From Opitutus sp. ER46 (GTDB lineage: Bacteria > Verrucomicrobiota > Verrucomicrobiia > Opitutales > Opitutaceae), in contig NZ_QAYX01000019.1 in assembly GCF_003054705.1 (NCBI RefSeq), positions 186,001 to 250,000 of the forward strand: 64,000 nt of DNA, read 5' to 3'. Every line of letters begins with the position of its first letter. The stretch's first letter is position 1. Below are positions 60,293-64,000 of the stretch, piece after piece. Position numbers and translations under genes: made by a program. Below the pieces are notes generated by a model. It worked only from the letters and a program-made list of their open reading frames with translations, did not search any database and was not told where the DNA came from.

Positions 60293-62431
60293 TCAGCGCC
60301 GCAGCGCCCGCGCCTGCGCGAGTTCCGCCTGCGCTTCGGCGTCGCCGGGCACCAGCCGCAGGTACGCCTCGTAGTGCGGAATCGCCTCCGCCGCGCGCCC
60401 GAGTCGCAACAGCGAAAAACCGAGGGCGCGCCGCGCGTCGGCCGCCGTTGGCGTCGCACGGACCGCCGCCTCGAGCGGCGGCACGGCATCGTCAAAGCGG
60501 CCGAGTTCAACCAGCACCAATCCAAGGTTCTGCCGCGCCTCCCAGCGTGCCGGGTCGATCGTCAGCGCCGTCTCGTACTCCCGCGCCGCATTCGCCGGCT
60601 GCCCGAGCGAGAGCAGCGCGTTGCCGGCGTTCACATGGGCATCGAGGTACTTCGGATTGAGCGCGAGCGCCTCCCGGTACTGCGCCAATGCTCCGGGCAT
60701 GTCGCCCAGCGCCGCGCACGCATTGCCCAGGTTATAGGAAGCTTCCGCGTACCCCGGCCGGAGCTCCCGCGCGCGCTGCAGGTACGGCAGCGCGTCCGCC
60801 GGCCGGCCCAGCCCGAGAAGCGCGTTGCCCACGTTGTTCTGCGCCTCGGCAAAGTCCGGCTTCAGCCGCAGCGCCGCCTCGTAGTGCTTCAGCGCCCCGG
60901 TCAGGTCGCTGCGCTTGGCCAACGCGTTGCCGAGATTATTCTCCGCTTCGGGGTACGCCGGCAGGAGGCGCAGCGCCGTCTCGTAGGCTTGGATCGCCTC
61001 GTCCACCGCGCCGCGATCGGCAAAGGCCACCCCGAGATTGTAGTGGGGCTCGGGATAATCCGGCTTCAGCGCGAGCGCCCGGCGGTAACAGGCCTCCGCC
61101 TCCGCACGCCGGCCTTCCCGATACCTCGCCTGGCCGAGATTGTTGTGCGCCCGCGGATTGCCCGGCCGCTTCGCCACAGTATCGGCCCAAAGGCTCGCTT
61201 CGCTGGTGTAGTCCTGGTTGCGCGCCGCCGTCGCGGCCACGGCAGCCAGCATCAGCGCGGCCAGCGGCCAACGCGCCGCCCGCGGCCAACGCCGCAGCGC
61301 CGCGATCACCACCAATGCGACAACCGCCGCCAGCGGGAGATACATCCGATGTTCTGCCGCCGTCTGCGTCACCACGGGCACGAAGCTCGAGCTCGGCGCC
61401 AGCAGCGCGAAGAACCATGCGCCGAGAAAGCCAAGGACCGGCGCGCGCTTGAGCGCGACCACCGTCGCCGCAATCACGAGCACGAGGAACAGCGTCTGTG
61501 GGAGCACCGCCCCCAGGGACTGCACCGTCCCTGTCCCGTAATCGAAGGTCAGCCCCTGCGGCCAGACCGCCAGCCAGAGGTACCGCACGATCGCCTCACA
61601 CTGGGTCAGGGCATACGCCCATGGCGTCACGAGTGCCGTGAAGCCTGCCGTTCCCCCTCGGCCACTCGTGCCCGCGACCAGCACCGCCAGCAGCACCCAC
61701 GTCGCAGCCAGCCCGAGATAGAACCCCCGCCGCGCGCGCCACGCCGCGCCGAAGCTCCCCGCGACAAAGGTCCGGTCGTAGAGCAAAACCAGCAGTGGAG
61801 TCGCGACCGCCACCTCCTTGCTGGCCATCGCGCCGGCGCAGGCGATCACCGCGCCCACGGCCCAACCGCGGCGCCACGCGGGCGACCCACCTGCCGCCGC
61901 GCCGTCCACGGCCCGGACGAAGCAGTACAGGGTCAGCAGCACGCCCAGGCCCGCGAGCGCCTCCGCCCGCTGGACGATGTACGTCACCGACTCTGTCTGC
62001 AGCGGATGCAGCCCCCAGAGCCCGGCGACCAGGAAGCTAACCGTCAGGGCCGCGGGGTCGCCGCGTCGCGCCAGCGTTCGCCGCACGAGTCCGAACAGAG
62101 CAAGCGTGGCCCCAGCGTGAATTAGGAAGTTCGCGAGGTGATAGCTCCAGACCTCGTTCCCGCTGATCGCGTGATTCACCGCGAACGAGAGATTCACCAG
62201 CGGGCGGCCGCTCGTGGTGAGCCCACCGGGCTGTTGCGGCCAGACGACGTCGGTCAGCGGCCAGAGTCGCCGGAGGGTCGTGTTCTCGACGATGCTCGGC
62301 ACGTCATCGAACACAAAGGGCGTCGTGAACGCATTGTGGTACGCCGCGAGCAACGCCAGCACCAGGCCTGCGCCCGCCGCCCAGAGGGCGCGGGACGAAA
62401 CGGAACCAGCATGCGGAGCGGGGGCGTTCAC
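60293..62431 (-). CDS. TMTC-like multi-pass protein with TPR domain (3)
   Basis: A 712-residue third paralogue on the opposite strand. FVFDDVPSIVEN (about 39-50) repeats the acidic loop motif, TAAEHRMYLPLAAV the second motif, and TPR repeats run from about 405 to the C-terminus (PEPHYNLGVAFADRGAVDEA, AEASYNLGNACAALGDMPGA). The family pattern of three adjacent TMTC-like genes, two coupled and one convergent, suggests a local expansion. The ATG at 62431 follows a 112-bp gap after the TonB receptor. A role in O-glycosylation of exported proteins is inference. Confidence 0.82.
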   Translation of the reverse strand: MNAPAPHAGSVSSRALWAAGAGLVLALLAAYHNAFTTPFVFDDVPSIVENTTLRRLWPLTDVVWPQQPGGLTTSGRPLVNLSFAVNHAISGNEVWSYHLANFLIHAGATLALFGLVRRTLARRGDPAALTVSFLVAGLWGLHPLQTESVTYIVQRAEALAGLGVLLTLYCFVRAVDGAAAGGSPAWRRGWAVGAVIACAGAMASKEVAVATPLLVLLYDRTFVAGSFGAAWRARRGFYLGLAATWVLLAVLVAGTSGRGGTAGFTALVTPWAYALTQCEAIVRYLWLAVWPQGLTFDYGTGTVQSLGAVLPQTLFLVLVIAATVVALKRAPVLGFLGAWFFALLAPSSSFVPVVTQTAAEHRMYLPLAAVVALVVIAALRRWPRAARWPLAALMLAAVAATAARNQDYTSEASLWADTVAKRPGNPRAHNNLGQARYREGRRAEAEACYRRALALKPDYPEPHYNLGVAFADRGAVDEAIQAYETALRLLPAYPEAENNLGNALAKRSDLTGALKHYEAALRLKPDFAEAQNNVGNALLGLGRPADALPYLQRARELRPGYAEASYNLGNACAALGDMPGALAQYREALALNPKYLDAHVNAGNALLSLGQPANAAREYETALTIDPARWEARQNLGLVLVELGRFDDAVPPLEAAVRATPTAADARRALGFSLLRLGRAAEAIPHYEAYLRLVPGDAEAQAELAQARALRR

Positions 62432-62490
62432 AGCGGAGGAGGCAGCGGCGGGAAGGTGTGAGGTGAACCGAAATGCCGTCCTCCGGGAAC

Positions 62491-62520
62491 AAAAAAGGCG
62501 GCTGCCCGGGGGCAGCCGCC
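62491..62520 (-). terminator. Terminator of the TonB-receptor gene
   Basis: On the minus strand GGCGGCTGCC pairs with GGCAGCCGCC and is followed by six T. It lies 23 bp after the TonB-receptor stop. Confidence 0.93.
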
Positions 62521-62543
62521 TCGCAAGTCACAGGACGCTCAGA

Positions 62544-64000
62544 TCAGAACGTGATCCGCATGCCGACCTTGATCTGCCAGCGGGACGCCTGGGTCTCGTC
62601 AGCGACGGTGGGCACGCCATCGAGCGTGTTGCTGTTGAAGTAATAGACGTACTTGTTCGCGGCGGCGTCGTACTCGGTACCGGCGACGCGGCGCTTGTAC
62701 GTGAACGGCACTTCGTCGAGCAGGCCCCACTCGTCGTTGAGCAGGTTGAACAGGTTCATGATCTGGAAGTACGCCTCGGCGCGGACCCGGCGGAACACCG
62801 GGATCTGCTGCCGCAGGGTCAGGTCGACCGTCTGCGTCCAGGGCGAGCTCTCGCTGTTACGCGACAGGACCTGGCCGTAGTACTTGCTCAGCGTCGAGGT
62901 CTGGGCGAACGCGAAGAACGCGTCGCGCTCGGCCGTGTTCTTCCAGGTGACCTTCGAGTCATCCGGGCCCGTCGGCATGTAGAACAGGTCGTTGTCCGCG
63001 ATGCCGTCGCCGTTGGCGTCACCCTTGAACACCCAGCTGTAGGGGTGGCCGGTGCGGCCCTCATAGACGAGGGTCAGCGTGGTGCGGGTGTCCTTGATCT
63101 TGAAGAAGTCGAACTGGCGGGTGTACTGCGCGACGATCTTGTCGCGGGCATTGGTGTTCGAGGTGGAGGCAACTTCCTCGTTCGGGTTGAACACGGCACG
63201 GGTCGTGTAGAGCGAGCCGGCCGTCGAGGAGGTCATCGGGCTGACTTCGGTCGCGTGACCGCGAGTCCAGGCAACGCTGGCGGCCCAGTGGTTCTTCATC
63301 GGGCGCCGCAGCGCGAGGGTGAAGTCGTGCGACTCACCCTTGCTCGTGTTGTTGATCCGATACACGTCGGCGAAGGTCGAAACGCGGCGACGGCCACCGG
63401 TGCTCGTCGAGGGCGTGCCCGTGATGTTCGGGGTGATCGTGCCGGCGTAACGGATACGACCGTCGGGCATGACCGTGCCAACCCCGGCTTCCTTGTAGTT
63501 CAGGAAGTCGATGAAGAGGCCTTTCTCGACCTGGGTCGCGGTCACCTCGGCGGTGGCGACCAGATTCCAGAACGGCAACTCGTGATCGACGGCCAGGTTG
63601 CCCTTCCAGATGGAGGGCATCTTGAAGCCGTCGGCGGTCAGGTTGATCGTTGGCGTCGGCGCAGTGCCCGCCGGGATCGGCTGCTTGGTCACATCAGGCT
63701 GGAACTGCAGCGTCGGCTGGAGCGTGCCGTTAGAGTTCTGACCATTCACGTTAACCGTGATCGAGCTGGCCGTGCCAGCGTTCTGGTAGGCGTTTGCCAG
63801 CCAGACAGCCGGATTGCGGCCCTGGAACAGGCCAACGCCACCGCGGACTTCGGTGCGGCGGGACGCCGGCACGCGATAGTTGAAGCCAAGGCGGGGAGCC
63901 AGGGTCGAGTTGCCGTCGATGGTGTAGTCGTTGCGAATGCCGAACGCCGCATCGAACGCCGCATTGTAGGGCGGCGCCTGGTCAACGGTCGGGATGTCAT
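62544..64000 (-). CDS. TonB-dependent receptor, C-terminal part (cut by window edge)
   Basis: The minus-strand frame is open from the right edge; about 484 C-terminal residues are visible. They contain the beta-barrel pattern of large outer-membrane receptors: TLAPRLGFNYRVPASRRTEVRGGVGLF, FKMPSIWKGNLAVDHELPF, RTTLTLVYEGRTGHPYSW and the repeated aromatic strands. The last residue is Phe (VGMRITF), as needed for outer-membrane insertion. It resembles Oar-like receptors with an N-terminal carboxypeptidase-regulatory domain, which would lie outside the window. No TonB-box can be seen. It is likely involved in uptake of large substrates such as oligosaccharides. Confidence 0.93.
   Translation of the reverse strand, partial: DIPTVDQAPPYNAAFDAAFGIRNDYTIDGNSTLAPRLGFNYRVPASRRTEVRGGVGLFQGRNPAVWLANAYQNAGTASSITVNVNGQNSNGTLQPTLQFQPDVTKQPIPAGTAPTPTINLTADGFKMPSIWKGNLAVDHELPFWNLVATAEVTATQVEKGLFIDFLNYKEAGVGTVMPDGRIRYAGTITPNITGTPSTSTGGRRRVSTFADVYRINNTSKGESHDFTLALRRPMKNHWAASVAWTRGHATEVSPMTSSTAGSLYTTRAVFNPNEEVASTSNTNARDKIVAQYTRQFDFFKIKDTRTTLTLVYEGRTGHPYSWVFKGDANGDGIADNDLFYMPTGPDDSKVTWKNTAERDAFFAFAQTSTLSKYYGQVLSRNSESSPWTQTVDLTLRQQIPVFRRVRAEAYFQIMNLFNLLNDEWGLLDEVPFTYKRRVAGTEYDAAANKYVYYFNSNTLDGVPTVADETQASRWQIKVGMRITF

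Overview
The window reads as a chromosomal segment of a GC-rich, Gram-negative bacterium, most likely a verrucomicrobial member of the Opitutaceae or a close relative. This placement is inferred from gene content and protein style, not from a search. An outer membrane is indicated by LpxA, a TonB-dependent receptor and a Pqi-type MCE protein. Other pointers are an orphan FtsX/MacB-type permease, several exported proteases, and many small DUF2934, DUF2231 and DUF190 proteins. Genes are dense, many start codons overlap the preceding stop codon, and non-coding gaps are short. I see no tRNA, rRNA, CRISPR array, transposase, integrase or prophage.

Positions 1-7714 run mostly on the plus strand. 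They hold a cut-off membrane protein on the minus strand, an ABC exporter pair, proA, a Deg-like protease, clpP with a clear terminator, and a fluoride pair (crcB plus DUF190). Positions 7721-14000 are a minus-strand block: an S1/P1-type nuclease, a cell-wall amidase, infC, an IscA-type protein, pdxA, lpxA and an unknown protein. Positions 14100-21900 carry small envelope and stress genes: SleB-like hydrolase, PEBP, host-attachment family, Ohr, two DUF2934 proteins, an EF-G paralogue and a Cys/His-rich copper-binding protein. Positions 21994-25525 hold a compact PqiA-PqiA-PqiB set followed by two DUF2231 membrane proteins, the second fused to a Rieske domain.

Positions 25787-41055 mix exported proteins of unknown role with a quinone oxidoreductase, an L,D-transpeptidase, a large orphan permease, carbonic anhydrase, aldo/keto reductase, a response regulator, an M3 peptidase, a DUF6496 basic protein, a MarR regulator and a transglutaminase-like protein. 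Unusual low-complexity purine/pyrimidine repeats sit in these gaps. Positions 41171-47541 hold a BASS-family transporter, a YqjD/YqjE/DUF3618/YihY membrane-stress cluster, and an S9 peptidase. From 47901 on come an M16 peptidase, a thioesterase, a dUTPase, an intrinsically disordered RGG-type protein, murA and ruvB. The window ends with three TMTC-like membrane/TPR proteins and the 3' end of a TonB-dependent receptor gene.

The observations most worth following are: a twin palindrome upstream of the copper-protein gene (21135-21203); a family of homopurine/homopyrimidine inverted repeats (28209-28325 and 38354-38479, with a single arm at 30791-30824); five copies of a 16-bp pyrimidine unit (28439-28518); a REP-like 26-bp inverted repeat between two divergent peptidase genes (47660-47724); and the cluster of three TMTC-like putative glycosyltransferases (56058-62431). 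None of these was compared with a database here.
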